From positions 1 through 12,921 of the forward strand of contig JAQCBM010000024.1 in the NCBI GenBank assembly GCA_027729865.1: a stretch of DNA of 12,921 bases, written 5' to 3'. Source of the stretch: Actinomycetota bacterium (GTDB taxonomy: Bacteria; Actinomycetota; Actinomycetes; S36-B12). Below the pieces are notes generated by a model, which worked only from the letters and a program-made list of their open reading frames with translations, was not told where the DNA came from and made no database searches. How positions within the stretch are numbered: the first letter of the stretch is position 1; each line of letters starts with the position of its first letter. Of this stretch, positions 7,556-12,921 are shown piece after piece. Both the position numbers and the translations under genes were made by a program.

Positions 7556-9171
7556 GTCGGTACCGGGATCTCTGAACGTTGTGACACGATTCGGTCAGCG
7601 GCGCGCAGAGCGAGTGCAGCGATGGTGCTGGTTGGATTGACGCCGCTCGAGGTGACGAACTGGCTGGCGTCGACGACGAACAGATTGGGGACGTCGTGGC
7701 TCTGCGACCAGCGATTCACGACCGACGACACCGGATCGTCACCCATGCGAGCGGTACCCATGAGATGCCATCCGGAATGGGGTAGCAGGACATCACGCGT
7801 GACAGCGCGCGCACCAGCGGCTTCCATGGATTCGACGGCCCGGTCGACTTGGAACTTCATGAGGTCGATCGAGTTCTTCGCCAACGTGTACGTGACCTTG
7901 GGTGCGGGCAGACCACTGCTGTCGGTGAGCGTGGGATCGAGCGACACGAAGTTTGTTTCTTCGGGAAGGTCTTCACCGAAGATGGCCCACGATGCTCCGC
8001 GCCCGAAACGTTCGAGCATGTCGTCGTGATGAGCAGGTCCCCACACCGCCTGTCCGGCACGTTGCGGAAGAACGTGACCGAGCGGACCACCGACGGGAGA
8101 CAATGCCCATTTCGCGCCCCTGGCGAATCCACGACTGGGATCGGTTTCGTAGAACTCGTACGAGGTGATGCTGGCACCGAAGTGCCCTTGCCAGGTGCCG
8201 AGTGACTCCTCGAAGTAGCCGGTGACCACCGAGAAGGTGTGCATCATCAGTCGTTGACCGACGAGGCCTGATCGATTGGCGAGGCCATCAGGAAACTTGT
8301 TCGATGCCGACATGAGAAGCAGGCGTGGTGTGCCGATGGCATTGGCAGCGACGATGACGATGCTCGCGCCGGCGAAGTGTTCGGCGCCGTCGCGGGTGAG
8401 ATACACCACGCCAGTGGCCAAACCGTTGTGGTCGTGTTCGATACGTACGACCCGCGCCCCGGTGACCAGTTCGGCACCGTCACGAATAGCGTGCGGAAAG
8501 TGGGTGAGGTCGGTGGAGGCTTTGGCTCCTTCACCGCAGCCCGAGGTGCAGGTACCGCGCTGAACGCACGGGCGTCGTCCGTCATACGGGCGGGAGAGAA
8601 TGGCGTTGGGTTCGAGCCACCAGTGCCAGCCAAGTCTGTTGTGGCCCTCGGCAACTTTGCGTCCGGCTTTGCCGAGTGGCAATGGAGGGAGCGGGTAATC
8701 GATCTCGTCAGGGAAGAAAGGATCTCCCCCGAGGCCCGACACTCCGAACTCAGCGTCGGTTCGGTCGTAGTACGGCTTCAGTTCGTCGTAGGTGACAGGC
8801 CAGTCGTCACCGACGCCGTCGAGGGATCGAGTCCGGAAGTCGGACGGCAGCATGCGCGGCCAAGTTCCGTTGTAAATGATGGTTCCCCCGCCGACACCGT
8901 TGAACATGAGTGGTGTGATGTCGGCGTCGTCCGAGTTGATCGGGTAGTCCTCGGGCCGCTGACGGATGCACGGATCGGCGGACCATTGCTTGCGATAGGT
9001 GAGTTCCCAATCGTCTTCGGCACCGCGGAACGCGCCACGATCGGGCCACTCCCCTTGTTCGAGGATGCGAACGCTGAGCCCAGCCTGGGAGAGGCGTCGG
9101 GCGACAACGCCGCCCGACGCCCCGGCACCGATGATCAACACGTCGGTGTTGTGATGCTTGTTCCCAGACAC
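7552..9171 (-). CDS. GMC-family FAD dehydrogenase with predicted Fe-S cysteine motif
   Basis: This 539-residue glucose-methanol-choline family flavoprotein oxidises an alcohol or sugar hydroxyl. The FAD Rossmann motif GAGASGG is at 15-21, NGVGGGTIIYNG is at 91-102, and the active-site His469 (HLMGTARMG) and Asn512 (NPTSTI) lie in the C-terminal GMC domain. Cys202, Cys208 and Cys212 form C-x5-C-x3-C, the spacing known for the [3Fe-4S] cluster of bacterial FAD glucose dehydrogenases. That indicates a dehydrogenase that passes electrons onward rather than an oxidase. No signal peptide is visible and no cytochrome gene is nearby. The start is taken as GTG 9171, 18 bases after the binding-protein stop; an AAAGG lies 12 bases upstream, slightly far. 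This leaves few residues before the FAD motif, as expected. Possible substrates include sugars, glycosides, inositols and secondary alcohols. Confidence 0.9.
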   Translation of the reverse strand: MSGNKHHNTDVLIIGAGASGGVVARRLSQAGLSVRILEQGEWPDRGAFRGAEDDWELTYRKQWSADPCIRQRPEDYPINSDDADITPLMFNGVGGGTIIYNGTWPRMLPSDFRTRSLDGVGDDWPVTYDELKPYYDRTDAEFGVSGLGGDPFFPDEIDYPLPPLPLGKAGRKVAEGHNRLGWHWWLEPNAILSRPYDGRRPCVQRGTCTSGCGEGAKASTDLTHFPHAIRDGAELVTGARVVRIEHDHNGLATGVVYLTRDGAEHFAGASIVIVAANAIGTPRLLLMSASNKFPDGLANRSGLVGQRLMMHTFSVVTGYFEESLGTWQGHFGASITSYEFYETDPSRGFARGAKWALSPVGGPLGHVLPQRAGQAVWGPAHHDDMLERFGRGASWAIFGEDLPEETNFVSLDPTLTDSSGLPAPKVTYTLAKNSIDLMKFQVDRAVESMEAAGARAVTRDVLLPHSGWHLMGTARMGDDPVSSVVNRWSQSHDVPNLFVVDASQFVTSSGVNPTSTIAALALRAADRIVSQRSEIPVPT

Positions 9172-9189
9172 GTTCGGCTCAGACCTTTC

Positions 9190-10239
9190 TCAGCGAAGGT
9201 CCTCGTTGGTGCGGTCACCGATGTTGTCGGCGCTCACGCCTTCGGTCGGTGCCTGAATGAAGTACTCGTATCCGGTCGAGCCGGTGGTGAGGTAGGCGTG
9301 AGCGACCTCGGCGGTGAGGCGGCCCCACTGCAGACCGTGCAGAGCAATGGTGTAATCGACACCATCACCAGCGCGGATCTGATCGAAAGCGATGGGCTCG
9401 CCGTCGCTGCCGAGAACCAGTACGTCGGCCTGGCTGATCCCACGCTCGTTGAGTGCCAGCACTGCGCCGAGGGCGAGAGCGTCACTGTCGGCCCAGATGG
9501 CCTTCAGATCGGGGTTCGCCGTGAGCGCATCCTGAGCCAGTCGGAGTCCTTCTTCCTGGTTGAAGCCGTTGGCGTCCTGGTTGAACACGACTTCGATGCC
9601 GGGGTTCTCACCCATGACCTTTTCGAAGCCCGCCTTGCGCTTCTGCACGTATTGGGTGGCACCAACGCCACCGATTCGGGCGACCTTGTCGCCGTCAGCG
9701 AGTTTCGACACCATCCATTCGGTCTGGCGAACGCCCTCGACTTCCCAATCGGTTCCCACGAAGCCGATTTCAAGGGCTTCGTTACCGTCGGCAAGGTTGT
9801 TGCCCGACGAGAGCATCGGAATGCCGGCTTCCTGCGCCTTCTCGTAGACGGCGACGAGCGCCTCACGATCGCCAGGGGCGGCGATGATGAGATCGACACC
9901 CTTCACGATCATGTCTTCGATCTGCGCGATCTGCTTCGGAATGTCGTACGCCGCATCAGTAGGGATCAGTTCCCAACAATTCGCATCGGCGAATTCCTGG
10001 AGACCGGCCTCGAGGTCGCGGTAGTACAGAATGCCAGCGTCGAGGTTGGCCCAGCCGACCTGATACGTCTCGGCACATTCACCTTCGGCCGGTGCCGACG
10101 TCTCGTCGGTCGAACCAGTGGTTTCTTCCGTGGGTGCCGACGAAGCATCCGACGTACTCGAGTCGTCGCCTCCGCAGGCTGCTGCTCCGAAGAGCAGGGC
10201 GACGGCCACGGCCGCAATGCCCAGTTTGCGTGTTTTCAT
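9190..10239 (-). CDS. Sugar-type ABC transporter substrate-binding lipoprotein
   Basis: This 349-residue extracytoplasmic solute receptor belongs to the RbsB-like (Peripla_BP_4) group. It has a lipoprotein signal peptide: basic MKTRK, a hydrophobic core AAVAVALLFGAA, then the lipobox Cys22 followed by GGDDSS. A Ser/Thr/Glu/Asp-rich linker of about 30 residues follows, as in many actinobacterial lipoproteins. The two-lobe domain includes IEDMIVKGVDLIIAAP and a late LGSDGEPIAFDQIRAG, which matches the usual xSDGxPxAIxxI hinge motif. The start is set at ATG 10239 because it begins the signal peptide; the frame is open 16 codons further upstream without family sense. The ribosome-binding run GGGGGAG (10242-10248) sits only 2 bases from the ATG, unusually close. 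A 52-base leader with a hairpin separates it from the permease. It should capture the pathway substrate; the ligand is unknown. Confidence 0.92.
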   Translation of the reverse strand: MKTRKLGIAAVAVALLFGAAACGGDDSSTSDASSAPTEETTGSTDETSAPAEGECAETYQVGWANLDAGILYYRDLEAGLQEFADANCWELIPTDAAYDIPKQIAQIEDMIVKGVDLIIAAPGDREALVAVYEKAQEAGIPMLSSGNNLADGNEALEIGFVGTDWEVEGVRQTEWMVSKLADGDKVARIGGVGATQYVQKRKAGFEKVMGENPGIEVVFNQDANGFNQEEGLRLAQDALTANPDLKAIWADSDALALGAVLALNERGISQADVLVLGSDGEPIAFDQIRAGDGVDYTIALHGLQWGRLTAEVAHAYLTTGSTGYEYFIQAPTEGVSADNIGDRTNEDLR

Positions 10240-10277
10240 ATCTCCCCCGTTGTGGTGATGTGTGGGTTGTGCTGTCG

Positions 10278-10294
10278 TGAGAGCCAATCTCTCA
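10278..10294 (-). other. Intercistronic hairpin between permease and binding-protein genes
   Basis: On the minus strand TGAGAG-ATTGG-CTCTCA forms a perfect 6-bp stem with a 5-base loop. It overlaps the permease stop codon and lies in the only sizeable gap inside the operon (10240-10291). There is no T-run after it, so it is not a convincing terminator. Hairpins in this position often stabilise or process mRNA so that the binding protein is made in excess over the membrane parts; that role is inferred. Confidence 0.4.
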
Positions 10295-11293
10295 GGACAC
10301 TTGTTGTCCGTCGGTTCTCCTGTTACGGAGCCGTCGGGCGATGTCTCGAACCTGCTGGCCGAACGATTCGGCTGTCATGGCGAGAATGAACACCAGGCCG
10401 AGAACCACCTGCTGGTAGTTCGACGAGACGTTCTTCAGGTTCAACGAGTTCTGTATGAGGCCGATGAGAAGCACGCCAGCGGCGGTGCGCGGAATCGATC
10501 CCTTTCCGCCGGTGAGGCGAGTCCCTCCGAGAATGACGCCCGCGACGGCGTACAGCTCCAAAAGGGTGGAGGCATTGGGTTGGCCGGCGCGGACACGACC
10601 GAGGAGGGGGAGACCCGACACGGCGATCGACAGTCCACTCACGATGAAGACCGCTAGAAGGACGCGCTTCACATTGATCCCAGCACGGTGCGACGCCTCG
10701 GGGTTGCCGCCCACGCTGAAGACATGGAGTCCGAACTGCGTCCGGCTGAGCAGAACATGCATGACCACGCCCCACAGCACGGCGACGAGTACGGGCATCC
10801 CGAGTCCGAGGAACTCCTTCGACATGAAGTCGGTGAAGGCTTCGGGGAGACCACCAATGGTGTTTCCCGCGGTGACTTCGCGGGCGAGACCACGGGCCAT
10901 CACCAGAACTCCAAGAGTTGTGATGAACGAGGGAACCCTCAGATATGCGGTGACGAATCCGTTGAAGACACCGACTCCGACGCCGAGAGCCAGACCGACC
11001 AGGATGCCGAGCCACAGGTTGTCGGCGCGCACCATCACGTCGGCGGCGATCACACCGATGAGCGCATTGGCCGAACCCTGCGACAGGTCGAGTTGGCCGG
11101 CGATGATCACGAATGTCATACCGAAGGCGACGATGGCGAGGATCGACACCTGCAACAAGATGTTGGTGATGTTGATCGTCGTCATGAAGACCGGACTCGT
11201 CCACCACATGTAGAGGGTGAGCAGGACGATGACGACCGGTGCGAAACTTGCCTCGAGCAGTTTTGCTGGGTTGAGAGTGACGAAACGCTTCAT
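10292..11293 (-). CDS. ABC transporter permease, CUT2/ribose type (RbsC-like)
   Basis: This 333-residue integral membrane permease belongs to the BPD_transp_2 family (ribose, xylose and autoinducer-type importers). It shows many hydrophobic segments from residue 18 to 310. Family landmarks are IIAGQLDLSQGS (63-74, matching the usual TGGIDLSVGS), VPSFITTLG (120-128), the cytoplasmic coupling region GGNPEASHRAGINV (195-208, matching GGNxxAAxxxGI) and VILGGTRLTGGKGSI (253-267). The C-terminus is basic. The start is ATG 11293, overlapping the creatininase-family stop as ATGA. Only one permease gene is visible, which is normal for a homodimeric CUT2 importer. It pairs with the binding protein just downstream and, by inference, with the ATPase at the far end of the operon. 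The family suggests a sugar, polyol or similarly polar substrate. Confidence 0.93.
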   Translation of the reverse strand: MKRFVTLNPAKLLEASFAPVVIVLLTLYMWWTSPVFMTTINITNILLQVSILAIVAFGMTFVIIAGQLDLSQGSANALIGVIAADVMVRADNLWLGILVGLALGVGVGVFNGFVTAYLRVPSFITTLGVLVMARGLAREVTAGNTIGGLPEAFTDFMSKEFLGLGMPVLVAVLWGVVMHVLLSRTQFGLHVFSVGGNPEASHRAGINVKRVLLAVFIVSGLSIAVSGLPLLGRVRAGQPNASTLLELYAVAGVILGGTRLTGGKGSIPRTAAGVLLIGLIQNSLNLKNVSSNYQQVVLGLVFILAMTAESFGQQVRDIARRLRNRRTDGQQVS

Positions 11294-12039
11294 GATGCGA
11301 GTCTGCTCCGAATGATCGTTTCGTTGTAAGTGACGAGAGCGGCGAGGTAATGAGAACCAGCTTCAGCGGTTGCTTTCGTCGGGTCACCGATGACTCCATT
11401 GGGTGACACTTTTTTCATTCCTTCGTCGCGAAGCCGGGTGCCGAGGAGATTCGGATCACCAATTGCCCCAGCGACGGCTCGATTCATGCGCACCGATTCG
11501 GGTCGAAGATGCAGCATGATGCTGGTTTCGAAGTGTCCGGCGTGCGTTCCCACGTAGTCGGCGTCGAGTCCGAGGACGTCTCGGGCGACGTTGTGAATCG
11601 CCGTCCGCATGGCGGGCCAGTCGTCGACGGATATGACTTTCTGCCTGGCGTGGTGAGCAGCGACGTCGCGCATGGCCCAGCAGTTGCCGGCGTGACCGGT
11701 GACGAGTGCAACCCATGCGAAGGTCTTGATCAGGAACGACTCACAGATGTCGTGCAAGAGGTCGACAACGACGTTGCGACGCAACGACACCGATCCGGCG
11801 TACACCGCATGATGCGCACTGTCACCGAACGGAAGAACGGGCGCGACGACGCAATCGTGGCCGGCTGCGCCGAGGCGTTCGGCGACGGCCGCGGCCACGG
11901 CGGCGGCAATGGTCGAGTCGACATCGAGCGGTAGGTGCGGTCCGTGCTGCTCGGTCGCCCCGAGCGGCACGATCACTCCCACCCGCCCCGACTTCACACG
12001 ATCTGCGACCCCTTCGGACGTGTAATCGGAGAGCTGCAA
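11290..12039 (-). CDS. Creatininase-family metal-dependent amidohydrolase
   Basis: This 249-residue protein has the creatininase fold, a two-metal enzyme that opens cyclic amides or lactones or hydrolyses formamides. The expected ligands are present: Glu30 and His32 in GATEQHGPHLPLDVD, Asp41 in the same stretch, His116 in TGHAGN (usually GHGGN) and Glu171 in AGHFETS. Characterised relatives include creatininase, the FAPy-pterin deformylase ArfB, a keto-inositol hydrolase and the mycofactocin peptidase MftE, so exact chemistry cannot be assigned. The start is TTG 12039, giving MQLSDYTSEGVADRV and the normal distance of about 24 residues to the first motif; no ATG or GTG is available upstream in frame and the ribosome-binding sequence is weak. 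It starts 16 bases after the cupin and overlaps the permease by 4 bases. It probably performs a ring-opening or deacylating step. Confidence 0.88.
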   Translation of the reverse strand: MQLSDYTSEGVADRVKSGRVGVIVPLGATEQHGPHLPLDVDSTIAAAVAAAVAERLGAAGHDCVVAPVLPFGDSAHHAVYAGSVSLRRNVVVDLLHDICESFLIKTFAWVALVTGHAGNCWAMRDVAAHHARQKVISVDDWPAMRTAIHNVARDVLGLDADYVGTHAGHFETSIMLHLRPESVRMNRAVAGAIGDPNLLGTRLRDEGMKKVSPNGVIGDPTKATAEAGSHYLAALVTYNETIIRSRLAS

Positions 12040-12055
12040 GTGATGACGATCCGGG

Positions 12056-12532
12056 CTAGAGCTCGGCCAACTTCGGGTCGACGTAGGTGGGCTTGAGCGG
12101 GCGTCCCTTTCCGATGATCACCTGAACGAGAGCATCGGCTTGAGTGTCGTTGCGTAGTCCGTGAGCGATGCCGGCCGGGCTGTGCAGCAGGTCGTTCGGG
12201 TACAGGGTGGTCTCCATGACGTTGCCGTCGTCGTCCTCCCAGAACCCGACCAACTGACCCTGGAGACAGTAGAAGACCTCTTCCACCTCATGGGCGTGGG
12301 AGGGGGCGACGCTTCCCGGGGGCATCATCATGAGCGAGAGGGTGAACCCTTCGGCGGGGATGCACCCGTCTTCGTCGTGGACCTGGGTGATGCTGCCGCC
12401 GATCATGCGGACGTGCGGGCGGTCGTATTCCTTCTTGTATTCGCCCTGCTTACGGAACGTGCCCCAGTCCATCGGCTTATCGCTGAGCCGCTGGGTATGG
12501 AGCTCGAACTGCTCCTTGGTGAACTTGCCCAC
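12056..12532 (-). CDS. Single-domain cupin protein
   Basis: This 158-residue single-cupin protein is the first gene of the operon. Cupin motif 1 is complete: His79, His81, Glu85 and Gly92 in SHAHEVEEVFYCLQG. Motif 2 is PAGIAHGLRN, with Pro119, Gly121, His124 and Asn128. All four metal-binding residues (two His, Glu, His) are therefore present, so it probably binds Fe, Mn or Zn. Such proteins may be isomerases, dioxygenases, decarboxylases or small-molecule sensors; nothing fixes which. There is no DNA-binding domain, so it is not itself the visible regulator. The start is GTG 12532, decided by the strong ribosome-binding sequence GGGGAGG at 12538-12544, 5 bases upstream. It lies about 43 bases after the predicted transcription start and 16 bases before the creatininase-family gene. 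Confidence 0.88.
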   Translation of the reverse strand: MGKFTKEQFELHTQRLSDKPMDWGTFRKQGEYKKEYDRPHVRMIGGSITQVHDEDGCIPAEGFTLSLMMMPPGSVAPSHAHEVEEVFYCLQGQLVGFWEDDDGNVMETTLYPNDLLHSPAGIAHGLRNDTQADALVQVIIGKGRPLKPTYVDPKLAEL

Positions 12533-12537
12533 GTGAA

Positions 12538-12544
12538 CCTCCCC
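12538..12544 (-). promoter_or_regulatory. Ribosome-binding site of the cupin gene
   Basis: GGGGAGG on the minus strand, 5 bases before GTG 12532. It is the strongest Shine-Dalgarno sequence in the window. It sits at the head of the operon, where translation cannot be coupled to an upstream gene, and it fixes the GTG start. Confidence 0.75.
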
Positions 12545-12569
12545 TGACGTGTGACATTGGTCGAAACCG

Positions 12570-12602
12570 TTAGGTACTTAAGTATTTATCGATTAGGTAC
12601 CT
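12570..12602 (-). promoter_or_regulatory. Paired operator-like repeats around the promoter -10 region
   Basis: TTAGGTAC occurs twice on the plus strand, at 12570-12577 and 12593-12600, 23 bases apart (about two helical turns). Each copy sits in a palindrome: TACTTAAGTA (12575-12584, perfect) and AGGTACCT (12595-12602, perfect). One lies at the predicted transcription start and -10 edge, the other in the promoter spacer, a typical place for repressor binding. No regulator gene is in the window, so the binding protein (GntR, MarR, IclR or LacI type) is unknown. Confidence 0.55.
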
Positions 12603-12611
12603 TGCTGTCAA
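12583..12611 (-). promoter_or_regulatory. Predicted housekeeping-sigma promoter of the operon
   Basis: On the minus strand a perfect TTGACA -35 element (12611-12606) is followed after exactly 17 bases by TAAATA (12588-12583) as -10. This lies in an AT-rich island within GC-rich DNA. The implied start near 12576 gives a leader of about 43 bases to the cupin GTG. No comparable promoter is apparent between the downstream genes, whose gaps are mostly absent or very short. Confidence 0.65.
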
Positions 12612-12632
12612 GAGGAGTTCTTCTTGGGGGTT

Positions 12633-12661
12633 CTGGGTTCCTCGGCCCGGGGGTCACCCAG
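12633..12661 (-). terminator. Candidate hairpin terminator downstream of guaB
   Basis: CTGGGT and ACCCAG form a 6-bp stem around a 17-base GC-rich loop that can pair a little further. It lies between the guaB stop and the operon promoter, where a terminator would be expected. No T-run follows on either strand, so this could only be an intrinsic terminator of the U-less kind proposed for actinobacteria. The evidence is weak. Confidence 0.3.
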
Positions 12662-12783
12662 TGGCGATCAGATCATCGGACCCGAAGGCCACGACATCGC
12701 GTACCTCGACCTTCGATGTCGACCCAGCAACGATCGGCAGGTCGTCGGTTACCCCGGGCACGAACCGTGACCTCGCCCGCCCG

Positions 12784-12801
12784 AGCGGGAATTGGCCCGC
12801 T
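12784..12801 (-). terminator. Hairpin at the guaB stop codon, possible terminator
   Basis: AGCGGG and CCCGCT form a perfect 6-bp GC-rich stem with a 6-base loop that begins inside the guaB stop codon (minus strand). A competing 5-bp stem, CCCGC with GCGGG (12776-12789), shares one arm. No T-run follows. It may end guaB transcription or be chance in GC-rich DNA. Confidence 0.25.
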
Positions 12802-12921
12802 ACGAGCGGTGGTAGTTCGGTGCTTCGTGCGTGATCGTCACGTCGTGCGGATGGCTCTCTTCGCGCCCGGCCGTCGTCACGCGCATGAAGCGAGCCTTGG
12901 TGTGCAGGTCGGCCAGGGTGC
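12800..12921 (-). CDS. guaB: IMP dehydrogenase, C-terminal 39 residues
   Basis: This is the 3' end of a minus-strand gene that enters from the window edge; the first two bases are a partial codon. The 39 visible residues include ADLHTKARFMRVTTAG and ESHPHDVTITHEAPNY before a TAG stop at 12802-12800. The ESHxHDVxxTxEAPNY ending is the conserved C-terminus of IMP dehydrogenase, the NAD+-dependent enzyme that converts IMP to XMP in guanine nucleotide synthesis. Actinobacteria often carry GuaB paralogues, so the exact member is not certain from the tail alone. It is a core metabolic gene and probably not part of the catabolic operon, from which a 267-base spacer with its own promoter separates it. 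Confidence 0.82.
   Translation of the reverse strand, partial: TLADLHTKARFMRVTTAGREESHPHDVTITHEAPNYHRS

Noticed and set aside
8377..10389. A 670-codon open frame on the plus strand, opposite the binding-protein and GMC genes
   Set aside because: It lies antisense to two genes with complete family motifs, shows no recognisable domain, and spans their intergenic gap. Long antisense frames are common opposite GC-rich genes.
7145..12039. A mycofactocin system (creatininase-like MftE, GMC enzyme MftG and associated dehydrogenases)
   Set aside because: No MftA precursor, MftB or radical-SAM MftC is present, and the GMC enzyme has an Fe-S-type Cys motif and a small subunit, which fits the gluconate/glucose dehydrogenase branch better.
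12654..12761. A 35-codon minus-strand frame from GTG 12761, VPGVTDDLPIVAGSTSKV..., between guaB and the promoter
   Set aside because: The composition looks protein-like, but it is very short, has only a weak GAGG-type ribosome-binding sequence, overlaps the candidate terminator and matches no family I know. It could be a gene remnant but is not supported.
1..12921. CRISPR arrays, tRNA or rRNA genes, insertion sequences, riboswitches
   Set aside because: No regularly spaced repeats, no tRNA-like cloverleaf, no transposase-like frames or terminal inverted repeats were seen. The 43-base operon leader is too short for a typical riboswitch.

Overview
The window is GC-rich bacterial DNA. It reads almost entirely on the minus strand as one tightly packed catabolic operon of 13 genes. 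Several traits point to an Actinomycetota host: a lipoprotein with an alanine-rich signal peptide ending ACGGDDS, frequent GTG and TTG starts, and a GuaB C-terminus of the ESHPHDV...EAPNY type. The codon flavour would fit a marine Acidimicrobiia-like lineage, but that is inference from composition only.

Layout in the direction of transcription (high to low coordinates): 12921-12800 is the 3' end of an IMP dehydrogenase gene (guaB). A 267-base spacer follows, holding weak candidate terminator hairpins, a good TTGACA-N17-TAAATA promoter, and two repeated TTAGGTAC elements that look like operator sites. Then come a cupin (12532-12056), a creatininase-family metal amidohydrolase (12039-11290), a CUT2/ribose-type ABC permease (11293-10292), its lipoprotein substrate-binding protein (10239-9190), and a GMC flavoprotein dehydrogenase (9171-7552) with a small partner subunit (7555-7145). 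Next are a zinc alcohol dehydrogenase (7148-6021), an aldehyde dehydrogenase (6024-4540), a class II aldolase/adducin-family aldolase or decarboxylase (4524-3799), the three subunits of a CoxM/CoxS/CoxL-like molybdenum hydroxylase (3780-133), and the first 45 codons of the ABC transporter ATPase (136-1, running off the window).

Six junctions are 4-base ATGA or GTGA overlaps, one is a 17-base overlap, and the other gaps inside the operon are 15-18 bases. The exception is 52 bases in front of the binding-protein gene, where a 6-bp hairpin overlaps the permease stop codon. This argues strongly for one co-regulated, translationally coupled unit.

The genes fit uptake of a sugar-, polyol- or ring-like compound. 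Stepwise oxidation would follow (GMC dehydrogenase, zinc alcohol dehydrogenase, aldehyde dehydrogenase, molybdenum hydroxylase), with hydrolysis of a cyclic amide or lactone (creatininase family) and C-C cleavage or decarboxylation (class II aldolase). I do not recognise this combination as a named pathway, and the substrate cannot be read from the sequence. The most interesting points are the gene combination itself, a GMC enzyme with a predicted [3Fe-4S] Cys motif but no visible cytochrome partner or export signal, and the paired operator-like repeats around the promoter.
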